From positions 1-63,834 of the forward strand of contig CANQQF010000007.1 of NCBI GenBank assembly GCA_947625985.1: a stretch of DNA of 63,834 bases, written 5' to 3'. Shown here in pieces: positions 46,907-57,075 of this stretch. The position numbers were made by a program, and so were the translations under genes. The DNA is from an uncultured Clostridia bacterium (lineage in GTDB: Bacteria > Bacillota_A > Clostridia > TANB77 > CAG-508). Under the pieces are notes generated by a model. The model ran no database searches. It saw only the letters and a list, made by a program, of their open reading frames with translations, and was not told where the DNA came from. Each line of letters starts with the position of its first letter. Position 1 is the first letter of the stretch.

Positions 46907-47509
46907 ATGTTAAAATATGTACCAAACACATTAACAATTATTAGATTTATATTAATACCATTCATATTATTCAGTTTATTCCATGGATACTATACACTAA
47001 CTTTTATTCTTGTTGTACTATCTGCTTTTACTGATGTTGCAGATGGAATAATTGCAAGAAAATATAACTTAATATCAAATTTTGGAAAACTGATGGATCC
47101 TTTAGCTGATAAATTAACATTAGTTTCTATATTAACCGCCTTAGTTATATTACATGTTATACCAATATGGATTCTTATAATCGTACTTTTAAAAGAATCT
47201 ACTATGGTAGCTGGAGCATCATTTCTGTATGGAAAAGATGTTGTTGTCTACAGTAGATGGTATGGAAAACTAGCAACTGTTTTATTTTACTTAGCAATTG
47301 CTTTATCTATACTTTTAAAAGGGTCTTTTCTTCCAGATTCGTGGAGTTTTATTGACTTGATTTTTTATTGTATAGCCTTAGCAATGACTGTTATAGCTCT
47401 TATATTATATATACATGATTTATCAATTTATGGTGTTATTAATAAAGAAGATTTAAAAAAAGATGTACAAGATGTTTCAATTAAAAAGAAGGATCATAAA
47501 AATAAGTAA
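46907..47509 (+). CDS. pgsA: Phosphatidylglycerophosphate synthase
   Basis: Makes phosphatidylglycerol phosphate from CDP-diacylglycerol. The CDP-alcohol phosphotransferase motif runs DVADGIIARKYN to LMDPLADKL. About five membrane helices. The start is ATG 46907 (MLKYVPNTL), since GGAGG precedes it by 5 bases. 200 aa. It starts 11 bases after clpE and is co-transcribed. Confidence 0.92.
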   Translation: MLKYVPNTLTIIRFILIPFILFSLFHGYYTLTFILVVLSAFTDVADGIIARKYNLISNFGKLMDPLADKLTLVSILTALVILHVIPIWILIIVLLKESTMVAGASFLYGKDVVVYSRWYGKLATVLFYLAIALSILLKGSFLPDSWSFIDLIFYCIALAMTVIALILYIHDLSIYGVINKEDLKKDVQDVSIKKKDHKNK

Positions 47510-47530
47510 AATTCTTATCTTTAAGACAAT

Positions 47531-47564
47531 AAAATGCTGTTGTTATTTTTTACAACAGCATTTT
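47531..47564. terminator. Terminator after pgsA
   Basis: AAAATGCTGTTGT and ACAACAGCATTTT with an 8-base loop, T run after it on the plus strand. Confidence 0.9.
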
Positions 47565-47572
47565 TTATATAC

Positions 47573-48016
47573 TTATTCAAAATCTTCAATTAATTGATTT
47601 AAACTTTCTTCACCAGTTGTAATTATTCCACTCTTTAAACTTTTTTTATCTTCTTCAGCTAAATAATCCACAGCTATATCTGTTATATCATATAATTCTT
47701 CTTCCCCATTTTCTTTAATCTTATAGATTGCTATTACACCATCTAATTCTTTTAATTTATATTTTTCTTGATCTTCTTTTTCATAATTTGAATTAACTTG
47801 TAAAACTTCATTTTCTATTTCTTCATTCATACCTTCCCATTCATCCGTACAATCATCATAAATTTCTTCATTAGATTTAGAATAACCTAATGCTATATTA
47901 TCCTGAACAAAGTTATCTTTACTTGCATATTGTTTTTTTTGAAATATATTTCCTCCTATAATAATTCCAGATAATATTAAAATTATTAAAATCATTGTTA
48001 ATATTATTTTATTCAC
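47573..48016 (-). CDS. BofC C-terminal-domain-like protein
   Basis: N-terminal helix (IILTMILIILILSGIIIGG) followed by an acidic outside domain. The last 60 residues (LKELDGVIAIYKIKENGEEELYDITD broken by short loops, then DKKSLKSGI and LNQLIEDFE) follow the pattern of the BofC C-terminal domain of sporulation proteins. The start is GTG 48016, with GGAGG nine bases before it. 147 aa. It follows comEC. A signalling role in sporulation is inference. Confidence 0.6.
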   Translation of the reverse strand: MNKIILTMILIILILSGIIIGGNIFQKKQYASKDNFVQDNIALGYSKSNEEIYDDCTDEWEGMNEEIENEVLQVNSNYEKEDQEKYKLKELDGVIAIYKIKENGEEELYDITDIAVDYLAEEDKKSLKSGIITTGEESLNQLIEDFE

Positions 48017-48084
48017 TTTGCTTAACCTCCATATAAACATCTAATATTAGTATTATCATTTTTGTAAAAATTATACAATATGCA

Positions 48085-50561
48085 TTATTCTATACATCTA
48101 TTAACTTTCATTATATTTCCATTATTACCTACCATAATACTTATTTCTCCATCTTCATCTGTTCTATAAATATTTACGGATTTTTCTTGTAACCTTTGTA
48201 TTATTTGTTTATTTGGATGTCCAAAATTATTGTTTTCTCCAACCCCAATTAATGCTATTCGTGGAGATACTTCATTTAAAAAATTTATAGTCGTTGAAGT
48301 TTTTGAACCGATGATGTGCTACCTTCAATATATCTGCTTTTAAATTAATATTTTTACTTAATAGTAATTCTTCTGCTTCTTTTTCAATATCACCTGTAAA
48401 TAAACATGAAAACTTATTATAAATTAACTTAGCAACTATTGCATTATTATTTAATGGATTTTCTGATATTGGATTTTTATCAGGCCATAATATTTTAAAG
48501 TAACAATTTTTCTCAATTTGAATAATATCACCTTTTTTTACAACATTTACTTTTATATTCTTTTCATTAACAATTTTTAAAAATCTTTTGTAATTTTCTG
48601 AATCTTCAGCTTGTTTTGCAATAATAACTTCTCCTACATTTATTTCTTCTAATATTGTAAATAATCCTCCGTATGTGGTCTAAATCCATATGGCTTATCA
48701 TTATATAATCAAGTTTGTTATATCCATGATTTAAAATATATGGTAAAACAATAGATCTTCCAACATCAAATTTACTGTTATAACTTCCTCCTCCATCTAT
48801 TAGTATCGTTTTATTGTTTGGCGTAGTTATAAAGGTCGAATCACCTTGACCAACATCTATAAAGTTTATCTTTAGTTTTTGGGGAATTAAATTTATTAGA
48901 ATAAAACTTAAAAATAAACATAAAATAAAAATTAATTTTATTTCTTTATTTATTTTTCTAAAATTAAATTTAAATAATGCAATCAAATTTAAAATTCTTT
49001 TTTCAGACATATTTTTATTTAACTTCTTTTTTAAACTTATTATATAAAAAATAATGAAAATAAAAATATAATAAATTATTATTTGAAAAAAATTTGGCCT
49101 AGATAAATAAATTTTTGAACCAACTAAAAACTGTGGTATTTTAGATATTTCAATTAGTATTCTTATTCCAAACTCTAATAGTTTTAAGATAATTCTAGAA
49201 TTTAATATTGTATATAATATTCCAATAATAAATACTGGACCTATTATAATACTTATAAAAAAATTCGTAATAATAAAATAAGTACTAAATAAATTAAAAT
49301 GAAAAACTGATATTGGTAAAATAAATATTTGTACTGATAATGTAACTGAAATTATCTCCGCTGATATTTCTGCTAATCTTTTTAATATTTTTGGAATCTT
49401 ATATTTAATTTTTTGATTTCTTACCTTTATTTTTTTTAATAAGAATAATATATTTTTTCTAAATATAATAATTCCGAGTGTTCCAGCATATGAAATTTGT
49501 AAACCTACATCTATTATTAAATATGGATTTATCAATAACATTACTAACAATGAAAAGCTCATATTTGTATAGACATCATTTTTTCTATAAACTACACTTG
49601 ACATTAACATTAATATACCCATTATTCCAGCTCTCGTAATTGATGAAGATAGCCCTACAATTAACATATAAATAATAATAACCATACATGTTATTATATT
49701 TGCCATTCTTTTACCAAAAATAGTTTTTAAAAAAAATACACATCCAATTATTAAATACGATATATGCATACCAGAAACAGCTAAAATATGAGCCATATTT
49801 GCCTCTCTAAACTGTTCTTCCATTTCACTATCCATATATGATGTATCTCCTAAGACTAATCCTAAATAAATACTCTTTATATCATTATCTTCTATTTGGT
49901 TACTGTTATCTTTTATTCGCTTTTGTATATTATCTATCTTTTTTAATATAGAGTTGCTTTTACTTTTTATTTCTACTTTTTGAGCTTTAATTATACCATA
50001 AATAGATTTAGTTTTAAGGTAATTAGAATAGTCAAATCCCTCTGTATTTCGCTTCGTAGATGGTTTTTCATATTTACCTTTAATTTCTATTATCTCTCCA
50101 TATTCAAGTAAAGTATTTTTGCTTACATAACAAAGAAATTTTTTGCCTCTTATCTTCACTTTATATACATCATTATACTCCTTTTCAACTCTACTACTAA
50201 CTACTTCACCTATTTCATTAATTTCATCAAATTCATTGTATACTTTCTCATATGAATTAATGTGAAAATAAATATTTACAAATCCTAATAGTGAAGTAAT
50301 AATAATTAAAATTATTACTTTAAAATTTATAATTAATTTTAAATATCTCAAATACCTTTTTACTGATTTAAAAGATATTTTTAATGATGATATAGTTACA
50401 ACTAATATAAGAACAATACTTAATATCACAATAAATATTTCTGGATATATTTTTGTTCTATTTACAATAAAAAAAGGAACTATACTTTGAAAAAAGTATA
50501 GCCCCATAATTATTCCTAATATATATCCTATAGTTGCAACTAATATTGGCCTTGTTAACAA
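48085..50561 (-). CDS. comEC: DNA uptake channel ComEC, two +1 frameshifts at CGG
   Basis: Competence channel that moves single-stranded DNA across the membrane. The first 510 residues hold the DUF4131 region and the Competence domain with about ten helices (HILAVSGMHISYLI); a metallo-beta-lactamase domain follows (NFIDVGQGDSTFI, DGGGSYN). In the zero frame the protein ends at 48606, just after HMDLDHIRR. Skipping C at CGG 48669-48671 gives DHIGGLFTILEE and continues to LKVAHH, where a second CGG (48308-48310) again needs one C skipped to give HHGSKTST, ending at 48085. The recoded protein is 824 aa. The start is TTG 50561 after GGAGG. Confidence 0.88.
48308..48310 (-). other. In-frame CGG, +1 recoding site 4 (comEC second)
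   Basis: CAT CAT CGG TTC becomes CAT CAT, skip C, GGT TCA, restoring the conserved HHGS motif of the ComEC beta-lactamase domain. CGG is in phase with the frame set by the first shift. Confidence 0.85.
48669..48671 (-). other. In-frame CGG, +1 recoding site 3 (comEC first)
   Basis: CAC ATA CGG AGG becomes ATA, skip C, GGA GGA, restoring HxDHIGG, the metal-binding motif of the family. The zero frame runs 20 more codons to UGA. Confidence 0.87.
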
Positions 50562-50604
50562 TATTTGTTGCCTCCTACTAAATTAATATAATTTATAATT
50601 CTAA

Positions 50605-51897
50605 TTATAATAATCTTCTTGCACATTTATAATTTCCTGCTGCTCTATTTATTGATGTTATAGATACCGTTTTACCTGGTCTTGGTGCATGAATTACATT
50701 TCCTCCACCAACATATATCGCAACATGCCCACTATATACTACTAAATCTCCTATTGCTAATTGACTTTTATCAACAGCAACACCAAAACTTGCTTGTGCA
50801 CCTGAAGAATGTGGTAAATTTATACCAAATTGTCTATATATATAAGATGTAAATCCTGAGCAATCAAATGAATCTGGTCCAGATCCTCCATATTTATAAG
50901 GTTTTCCTATAAATTGTCTTGCATATTCAACAACGGCTTCTCCATTACTTGATGCAGGAGGTACTATCTCCTTTGTTGCAGTTTCTTTTGATGAATTATC
51001 TACTTCTTTTGCAGTTCTTGCCTTGGTTTTTCCTCTTGACGTAGCTTCTTCTTCAGCCTTATTACTTCCTAAATATTGTGTAGAGATGTATCCTACAACA
51101 TCGTTTATTCTACATTTACTCCATTCACCATCTTCTGCTAATACATCTATTTGAGTATTCTGTTCCAATTTTTGTAATATTTCAGAATTAGTATTTGGTT
51201 CCTTTCTAAGATTAACTTTTGTTTGTGTATAACTTGTTTTTATAGCTTGTGCAGTTTTGTCAGCTTCAGCTTGAGCTGCTTCTTGCTCTGCAATTTTTTG
51301 TGCTTCTTCTTCGTTCTTTTTATCTTGACTTTTTATTTTTTCTAATCTTATCCAACCTTGTGCTGTTTTATTTTCTTTTTGAACATTTATATATGCCCAA
51401 TTATTTATAATTTTAGTAACTTCTACTTCTTGCCCACCTTCTATTTCTACTAGTTCTTTAGCATTAATAAGTGGAATTAGTTTAATTTTAACATTTTCTA
51501 ATAAATAATATTTTCCTAATTGTGCATTTTCCTCTTTGTTATCACTATTTTGTTTTTCAGCTTTCTCTTGTTGATCCTCATTATTTTGTGCTTCAGTTTT
51601 TTCTTCATCTTTTTCTTCAGTCTCACTGATATTTAATAACTCTGTTTTTAAATATCCTTCTGCATCGTTATGTTTAACTTTGCACCATTCTCCTGAATTT
51701 TCTAAAACTTCAACTTCTTCATTTTCAGGTAACTGCACTATTATAGAAGCATCTGAAGAAGCACTTTCCCTAAGGTTGGCTGTTTTTACTCTGACTTTTG
51801 CTGTATTTGCAGCTAAACTCATATTTAAGAACATAAGGCATATAAATGCTAAAATAGTTAATGTCAAAATGCTCTTAATATTCATTTTACTATTCAT
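50605..51897 (-). CDS. Secreted NlpC/P60 peptidoglycan hydrolase with SH3 domains
   Basis: Signal peptide (SILTLTILAFICLMFLNMSLA), three bacterial SH3-type wall-binding domains (about 35-90, 130-190, 220-285), a low-complexity linker, and a C-terminal NlpC/P60 peptidase with catalytic cysteine in DSFDCSGFTSYIY and histidine in SGHVAIYVGGG. The start is ATG 51897 (MNSKMNIKS) because AAAGGAG precedes it. 430 aa. Cuts within the peptide of peptidoglycan outside the cell. Confidence 0.92.
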   Translation of the reverse strand: MNSKMNIKSILTLTILAFICLMFLNMSLAANTAKVRVKTANLRESASSDASIIVQLPENEEVEVLENSGEWCKVKHNDAEGYLKTELLNISETEEKDEEKTEAQNNEDQQEKAEKQNSDNKEENAQLGKYYLLENVKIKLIPLINAKELVEIEGGQEVEVTKIINNWAYINVQKENKTAQGWIRLEKIKSQDKKNEEEAQKIAEQEAAQAEADKTAQAIKTSYTQTKVNLRKEPNTNSEILQKLEQNTQIDVLAEDGEWSKCRINDVVGYISTQYLGSNKAEEEATSRGKTKARTAKEVDNSSKETATKEIVPPASSNGEAVVEYARQFIGKPYKYGGSGPDSFDCSGFTSYIYRQFGINLPHSSGAQASFGVAVDKSQLAIGDLVVYSGHVAIYVGGGNVIHAPRPGKTVSITSINRAAGNYKCARRLL

Positions 51898-52042
51898 TTC
51901 TTTCTCCTTTTTCTTTGAAATTTTTTCCATTATTCAAGGCAAATAGTATTATATAATATAATATAATTTTTGTCAAATTTTTGTAACAAGTCAGTGCAAA
52001 CCTTACGGAATAAAGGGATACAACTAGTGTATCCCTTTATAA

Positions 52043-52964
52043 TTAAATGTTACTTTCTACCATTGGCAACAGTTGTTTTTTTCTTGAAACTACTCCTTCT
52101 AAAAACACTTTATTATCTTCTAAATGGTGAGATTTTTCTATAACATCTTTTCTATTTCCTAATACAATTAATTCAGAATTACTGTTTAATATATCTGTTA
52201 TTGCTAAAATACAAACATCTAAATTATTTTTAGTTATCTCATTTTCCATTGCTTCTTTAAGTTTTTCTTCTCTTTTTAATACTTCATCAATACTAACTGT
52301 ATTAACTTGTGCTATAACACATTTAACTCCATCTTTTTCAAATTTCTTAGCATCTAAATTTAATAATTCTTCCTCTGAAAAATCATCTAAATCTGTTCCT
52401 GCTTTTAACATTTCTAAACCATATTCATTAACATCAACTTCTGCTATTTTAGTTAACTCTTCTAAAGCTTTTTTATCATATTCAGTTGTTGTTGGTGATT
52501 TTAATAGTAATGTATCTGATATAATAGCACTAGCCATTAGTGTAGCTTCTTTCTTTTCTATTTCTATACCATTTGCTTTGAATTCTCCATAAAGAATTGT
52601 AGAAGTACATCCATATGGCTTTGCTGTATAATATAACGGTTCAGCTGTTTCAAAGTTACATATTCTATGATGATCTACAACTTCTAAAACTTTTGCTTTA
52701 TCTATCCCTTCTACGCTTTGATTAAATTCATTATGATCTACTAATATTACTTCTTGTCCTTCTTCTACCTTTTTAAGTAAATCTGGAGCTTCAATATTTA
52801 AATAATTTAAAACATATCCGTGTCTCTTTATTAACATTTCCTAATCTCATTGCTTGAGCTTTTTTGTTTCCTTGTTTTTCATTTAAAATTTCTTTTACTA
52901 TTGCTGAACATATTGTATCTGTATCTGGATTTTTATGTCCAAAAATTAATACTTCTTTACTCAT
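52043..52964 (-). CDS. ppaC: Manganese-dependent inorganic pyrophosphatase, +1 frameshift at CGG
   Basis: Family II (DHH) pyrophosphatase. Metal ligands: GHKNPDTDT near residue 10, LVDHNEFNQS, VVDHHRI and the C-terminal DHHA2 part with GVVSRKKQLLP. The natural start is ATG 52964 (MSKEVLIFGHKNPDTD). After 48 codons the in-frame CGG at 52818-52820 interrupts; the zero frame stops 8 codons later, while skipping the C gives KETGYVLNYLNIEAP and continues to 52043. The recoded protein is 306 aa, the family's usual length. Without the N-terminal part the enzyme would lack its first metal ligands. Confidence 0.9.
52818..52820 (-). other. In-frame CGG, +1 recoding site 5 (ppaC)
   Basis: GAG ACA CGG ATA becomes ACA, skip C, GGA TAT GTT, joining the N-terminal metal-binding part to the rest of the enzyme. 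Confidence 0.88.
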
Positions 52965-52985
52965 TTTATTTCTTCCTTTCTATTT

Positions 52986-54224
52986 TTATTCATCATGTAA
53001 TTCAAACAAATCTTTTCCTTCACCGCAAACTGGACATACCCAATCATCTGGTAAATCATCAAATAAAGTTCCCGGTTTTATCCCTGCTTTTTCATTTCCG
53101 AATTTTGGATTATAAATATATTTGCATTCCACACATTCAAATCTTGCTGCTGTTCCTTTTTGTCTTATAAAGTTTTTATATCCTAAAGCTATTGCTACCA
53201 TTACCATTAATAAAAATGATAATGCTTTCCAAATTCCACTATCAAATAAAATAATTGCAAATAATCCAAATGAAGCACTTATTCCATATAAAATTAACAC
53301 CGCTTGTTTATGACTAAATCCTAATTTTACAACTCTATGATGCAAATGCCCTTTATCAGGCTTAAATACGGCTTTAATTGATTTTCCTTTTATTAGCCTT
53401 CTAACAATAGCCCAAGCTGTATCAAATATTGGTAATCCCAAAACTATTAATGGAAGTACTATCACTACTGCTGTATATGTTTTTGCAACTCCTAAAATAG
53501 AAATAATGGATATTGAAAATCCCAAAAAGTTTGAACCTGTATCTCCTATAAAAGTTTTCGCCGGTGCAAAATTAAATGGTATAAACCCTACTACTGCTCC
53601 TGTAAGAGCTGCTATTAATAATACTGCTATTGCTGGTGATCCATTTAGTACAAATATTATCAGTAAAGATATGGATGATATCGCTGTTATTCCTGATGAT
53701 AAACCATCTAATCCATCAATTAGATTAATTGCATTAGTTACTCCTACTATCCATAAAATAGTTATTAAAATTTGTACTATTTCGGCTATTTCAGAAAAAG
53801 CAAAAAATCTTGTATTTATATCATCTATTCTTATGCCCGCTGAAACAACTATAATAGCTGCTAAAATTTGTCCTGCTAGTTTTACTTTAGGCTTAATTGA
53901 ATTTATATCATCAATAATACATGTTATTGATAAAACTATTGTTCCAAAGAAAAAGCCTAAAAGTTTTCGGCCATATTCATCACCATCAAATAAATTTATA
54001 GTACCTTCTATATTCATAACAATTATCATATATATAACTGCTACAAGGAACCCTAATATTACAGCTGGTCCACCAAACCTTGGTATTGCTTTTTTGTGCA
54101 TTCTCCTTTTATCTTTTGGTATATCTACTGCGCCTATTTTTCGTGCAATTTTTATAGTATATGGTGTAGCCATAAATGCTACTATAAATGCGAGTAAAAA
54201 GGCAATTGCTATATCTCCCCACAT
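52986..54224 (-). CDS. WecA/TagO-like sugar-phosphate transferase fused to rubredoxin
   Basis: Residues 1-330 are a polyprenyl-phosphate N-acetylhexosamine-1-phosphate transferase with about ten helices; motifs [37 protein letters not shown] and [12 protein letters not shown] are typical, and HLHHR follows. It starts teichoic acid or other wall-polymer synthesis. Residues 362-412 are a complete rubredoxin with CVEC (364-367), [12 protein letters not shown] and [12 protein letters not shown] (397-400), on the same uninterrupted frame. The fusion is unusual and would put an iron centre at the membrane. Follows rpiB, precedes ppaC. Confidence 0.9.
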   Translation of the reverse strand: MWGDIAIAFLLAFIVAFMATPYTIKIARKIGAVDIPKDKRRMHKKAIPRFGGPAVILGFLVAVIYMIIVMNIEGTINLFDGDEYGRKLLGFFFGTIVLSITCIIDDINSIKPKVKLAGQILAAIIVVSAGIRIDDINTRFFAFSEIAEIVQILITILWIVGVTNAINLIDGLDGLSSGITAISSISLLIIFVLNGSPAIAVLLIAALTGAVVGFIPFNFAPAKTFIGDTGSNFLGFSISIISILGVAKTYTAVVIVLPLIVLGLPIFDTAWAIVRRLIKGKSIKAVFKPDKGHLHHRVVKLGFSHKQAVLILYGISASFGLFAIILFDSGIWKALSFLLMVMVAIALGYKNFIRQKGTAARFECVECKYIYNPKFGNEKAGIKPGTLFDDLPDDWVCPVCGEGKDLFELHDE

Positions 54225-54240
54225 AATATACCTCCATCAG

Positions 54241-54687
54241 TTATTTCATATTTTTTGCTTCTATTTCTTCTATTATTTTTACCCTATCTCCATGTCTTCC
54301 AGCTTCAAAATCTGTTGCAATCCATACTCTTATTATACTAACCGCTTCACTAACTGACATATAATCTGCACCTAATGCTAAAACATTTGAGTTATTATGC
54401 ATTCTTGAAAGTCTTGCCTTCTCTTCTGATTCGCAATTAGCACATCTAATTCCCTTAAATTTATTTGCTGTTATATCCATTCCTACCCCTGAACGACATA
54501 TTAAAATTCCTCTATCACATTCTGTACTTTGAACTTTCTCTGCTACTACAGTTGCTATATCAGGATAATCCACTGGATTTTCATTTTCACATCCACAATC
54601 TATATACTCTATATCGTTTTCATCCAAATATCTTTTTATTTCTTCCTTCAATTTGTAACCTCCATGGTCACTTCCAATTGCTATCAT
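54241..54687 (-). CDS. rpiB: Ribose-5-phosphate isomerase B
   Basis: Interconverts ribose 5-phosphate and ribulose 5-phosphate. IAIGSDHGGYKLKEEI at the N-terminus, catalytic cysteine region ILICRSGVGMDITANK and the RMHNNSNVLALGA stretch. The start is ATG 54687 with AGGAGGAATACGT; the longer in-frame start at 54720 includes this ribosome site. 148 aa. Confidence 0.95.
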   Translation of the reverse strand: MIAIGSDHGGYKLKEEIKRYLDENDIEYIDCGCENENPVDYPDIATVVAEKVQSTECDRGILICRSGVGMDITANKFKGIRCANCESEEKARLSRMHNNSNVLALGADYMSVSEAVSIIRVWIATDFEAGRHGDRVKIIEEIEAKNMK

Positions 54688-54765
54688 ACGTATTCCTCCT
54701 ATATTTTTTATCATTCCCAATATATCACAACTTTGACATTTTTACAATGTTTTTACTTCATTTAC

Positions 54766-54794
54766 TTGCAAAATCTTTGAAAATATGTTAAAAT
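54766..54794 (+). promoter_or_regulatory. Promoter of rpsT
   Basis: TTGCAA (54766-54771), 17-base spacer, TAAAAT (54789-54794), followed by AAGGAGGTG before the rpsT ATG. Confidence 0.7.
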
Positions 54795-54841
54795 AGCATA
54801 TGTTAGATTAATTATATACATAAGGAGGTGCAAAGTCAGAT

Positions 54842-55108
54842 ATGCCAAACATTAAGTCAGCTAAAAAAAGAGTTAAAGTAATAGAAAAGAAAACATTAAG
54901 AAATAATATGATTAAATCAGCTTATAAAACAACTATTAAAAAATTCGAACAAGCAATTGAAGATAAAAAAATGGATGAGGCAAAAGCATTATTTTCAGAA
55001 GCTACTAAGAAAATTGATCAAGCTTGTAGCAAAGGTGTTATCGTTAAAAATACAGCAGCTAGAAAAAAATCTGCTTTATCTAAAAAACTAAATGTAGCTA
55101 TGAACTAA
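54842..55108 (+). CDS. rpsT: 30S ribosomal protein S20
   Basis: Binds 16S rRNA early in 30S assembly. [13 protein letters not shown] and the helical [15 protein letters not shown] end are characteristic. 88 aa. Single gene with its own promoter and terminator. Confidence 0.97.
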   Translation: MPNIKSAKKRVKVIEKKTLRNNMIKSAYKTTIKKFEQAIEDKKMDEAKALFSEATKKIDQACSKGVIVKNTAARKKSALSKKLNVAMN

Positions 55109-55139
55109 AAAATAAAGATTATGCATAGTTTTTATTATT

Positions 55140-55167
55140 AAAGTGTCTAAATGGCACTTTTTTTGTT
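55140..55167 (+). terminator. Terminator after rpsT
   Basis: AAAGTG and CACTTT arms extended by a G-T and G-C pair, then TTTTTTTG. Confidence 0.7.
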
Positions 55168-55245
55168 ACCTTATATTTCCATTGTTTTTGAATGTGGAGC
55201 ATGTTATTATTAATATAACGAACAAATGATAATGGAGGTAATTTT

Positions 55246-55509
55246 ATGATAAATAACTTTATTTCTATGATTAAAAATACTTTTTATAATCTAGATAAAA
55301 CAGCTTTACATATTTTAAAATTAGGTTTAAAATTCTGCTTTATTCTATGCATAATTTCTATTTTTGTACTTTTATCATATCATTTTATTAGTTTGAACCT
55401 AATTCTTTTTGAAATAGGATTATCACTTTTCAAATTCAGTTTAATATTTGCAATCGAATTTATAATTTGTGCAATTGCTGCAGATAAAATAAAAAAACAA
55501 TTAATTTAA
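55246..55509 (+). CDS. Uncharacterised 87-aa membrane protein
   Basis: Two to three hydrophobic helices (LKFCFILCIISIFVLLSYHFI, LSLFKFSLIFAIEFIICAIAA with a short break) and a basic C-terminus (DKIKKQLI). Ribosome site GGAGGTAATTTT before the ATG. No family recognised. Single gene between terminators. Confidence 0.6.
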   Translation: MINNFISMIKNTFYNLDKTALHILKLGLKFCFILCIISIFVLLSYHFISLNLILFEIGLSLFKFSLIFAIEFIICAIAADKIKKQLI

Positions 55510-55510
55510 A

Positions 55511-55601
55511 AAATAAAATAGTTAATTTTTTTAGTGTATTACTTTTGCTATCATGCATAGCTTCATATTACACATCATTTTTAAAATTAACTATTTTATT
55601 T
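55511..55601. terminator. Bidirectional terminator with nested hairpins
   Basis: A perfect 19-bp stem (AAATAAAATAGTTAATTTT, 55511-55529, with 55583-55601). The loop holds inner complementary pairs GTGTA/TACAC and GCTAT/ATAGC, so the RNA would fold into one long rod. It lies between the convergent 55246 gene and gatB. Confidence 0.8.
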
Positions 55602-55610
55602 TTATATTTT

Positions 55611-57053
55611 CTATTTATTAAGTTCTTCTAAGAATAATTTGTTTAATATTTGTGGATTTGCTTTTCCTCTCGTTTCTTTCATAGCTTGTCCTACTAAAAA
55701 TCCTAATGCTTTATCTTTTCCTGCTTTATAATCAGCTATAGATTTTGGATTTGCTTCTAATACTTTCATTACTACTTCTTTTATAGCTCCTTCATCAGAT
55801 ATTTGTATCCATCCTTTTTCTTTGATTATTTTTTCAGGGTCTCTTGGATTTTCAAATAATTCTGTAAGTACTTTTTTACCTATACTAGAGCTAATTGTAC
55901 CTTTGTCTATTAAAATTACTAATTTACCTAATTGCTCAGCATTAAATGGTATCTCATTTGGTTCCATTTCATTTTCATTTAATATTCTAGATATATCTGA
56001 AATAATCCAGTTATTAACTGCCTTAGGATTATTGCATACTTCAATAGCTTGCTCAAATAAATCAGATAAATATTTAGAAGATGTAATTAGTTTAGCATCT
56101 TTTTGAGCTAAATTATATTTTTCTAAATATCTTTGTTTTCTAACTTCAGGTAATTCTGGAAGTTGGTTTTTGATATTTTCAATATACTCATCTGTAAGTT
56201 TTATAGCTACTAAATCTGGATCTGGAAAATAACGATAGTCTTGTGCATCTTCTTTATCTCTCATTGAAAATGTTTTTCCTGAAACATCGTCCCATCTTAA
56301 AGTCTCTTGTGTTACTGTTCCTCCGTCTTCAATTAAATCAATTTGTCTATCTGCCTCATAATTTATTGCTCTTACAATACTTCTAAATGAATTCATGTTC
56401 TTCATTTCAGTACGAGTTCCAAATTCTTTTGCTCCTTTTTTTCTAACTGATACATTAACATCTGCACGTAAAGAACCTTCTTGCATCTTACAGTCAGAAA
56501 CCTCTATATATTCAAATATTGATTTTAATTTTCTTAGATATTGTTCTGCTTCTTCAGCACTTCTCATATCTGGTCTTGAAACAGTTTCAATTAATGGAAC
56601 TCCAGCTCTATTTAAATCAACTAAACTTCCTCCACCAAAATCATCATGATTTAATTTTCCTGCATCCTCTTCAATATGAATTCTTTCAATTTCAATTTTT
56701 TTCTTTTTTCCATCTTCTGTCTCTATTTCAACATATCCATTTTCGCATAAAGGCTTATCATATTGCGATATTTGATATGCTTTAGGTAAATCTGGATAAA
56801 AATAATTTTTTCTATCATTTTTACTATCTTTAGCAATTGTACAATTTGTTGCTAAACCTGCCTTTACCGCATATTCTACAACTTTTTCATTTAAAACTGG
56901 TAATGTTCCTGGCATTGCTGTACAAACAGGGCAAATATGAGTGTTTGGAGTTCCACCAAATTCTGTTGGACAAGAACAGAATATTTTAGTTTTTGTTGAT
57001 AACTCTGCATGTACTTCAAGACCTATTACTACTTCATAATCTTCTCTTGACAT
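55611..57053 (-). CDS. gatB: Asp/Glu-tRNA amidotransferase subunit B
   Basis: Transfers the amido group onto Glu-tRNA(Gln) or Asp-tRNA(Asn). VIGLEVHAELSTKTKIFCSC at the N-terminus with zinc cysteines (CSCPTEF, CPVCTAMPG), kinase-like core DLNRAGVPLIETVS and the tail domain. 480 aa. Last gene of gatC-gatA-gatB. Confidence 0.97.
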   Translation of the reverse strand: MSREDYEVVIGLEVHAELSTKTKIFCSCPTEFGGTPNTHICPVCTAMPGTLPVLNEKVVEYAVKAGLATNCTIAKDSKNDRKNYFYPDLPKAYQISQYDKPLCENGYVEIETEDGKKKKIEIERIHIEEDAGKLNHDDFGGGSLVDLNRAGVPLIETVSRPDMRSAEEAEQYLRKLKSIFEYIEVSDCKMQEGSLRADVNVSVRKKGAKEFGTRTEMKNMNSFRSIVRAINYEADRQIDLIEDGGTVTQETLRWDDVSGKTFSMRDKEDAQDYRYFPDPDLVAIKLTDEYIENIKNQLPELPEVRKQRYLEKYNLAQKDAKLITSSKYLSDLFEQAIEVCNNPKAVNNWIISDISRILNENEMEPNEIPFNAEQLGKLVILIDKGTISSSIGKKVLTELFENPRDPEKIIKEKGWIQISDEGAIKEVVMKVLEANPKSIADYKAGKDKALGFLVGQAMKETRGKANPQILNKLFLEELNK

Positions 57054-57075
57054 TAATTTTCCTCCTTCAAATCTT

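Noticed and set aside
55246..55601. Toxin-antitoxin or holin-like reading of the 87-aa membrane protein
   Set aside because: No partner gene or motif supports it; size and hydrophobicity alone are not enough.
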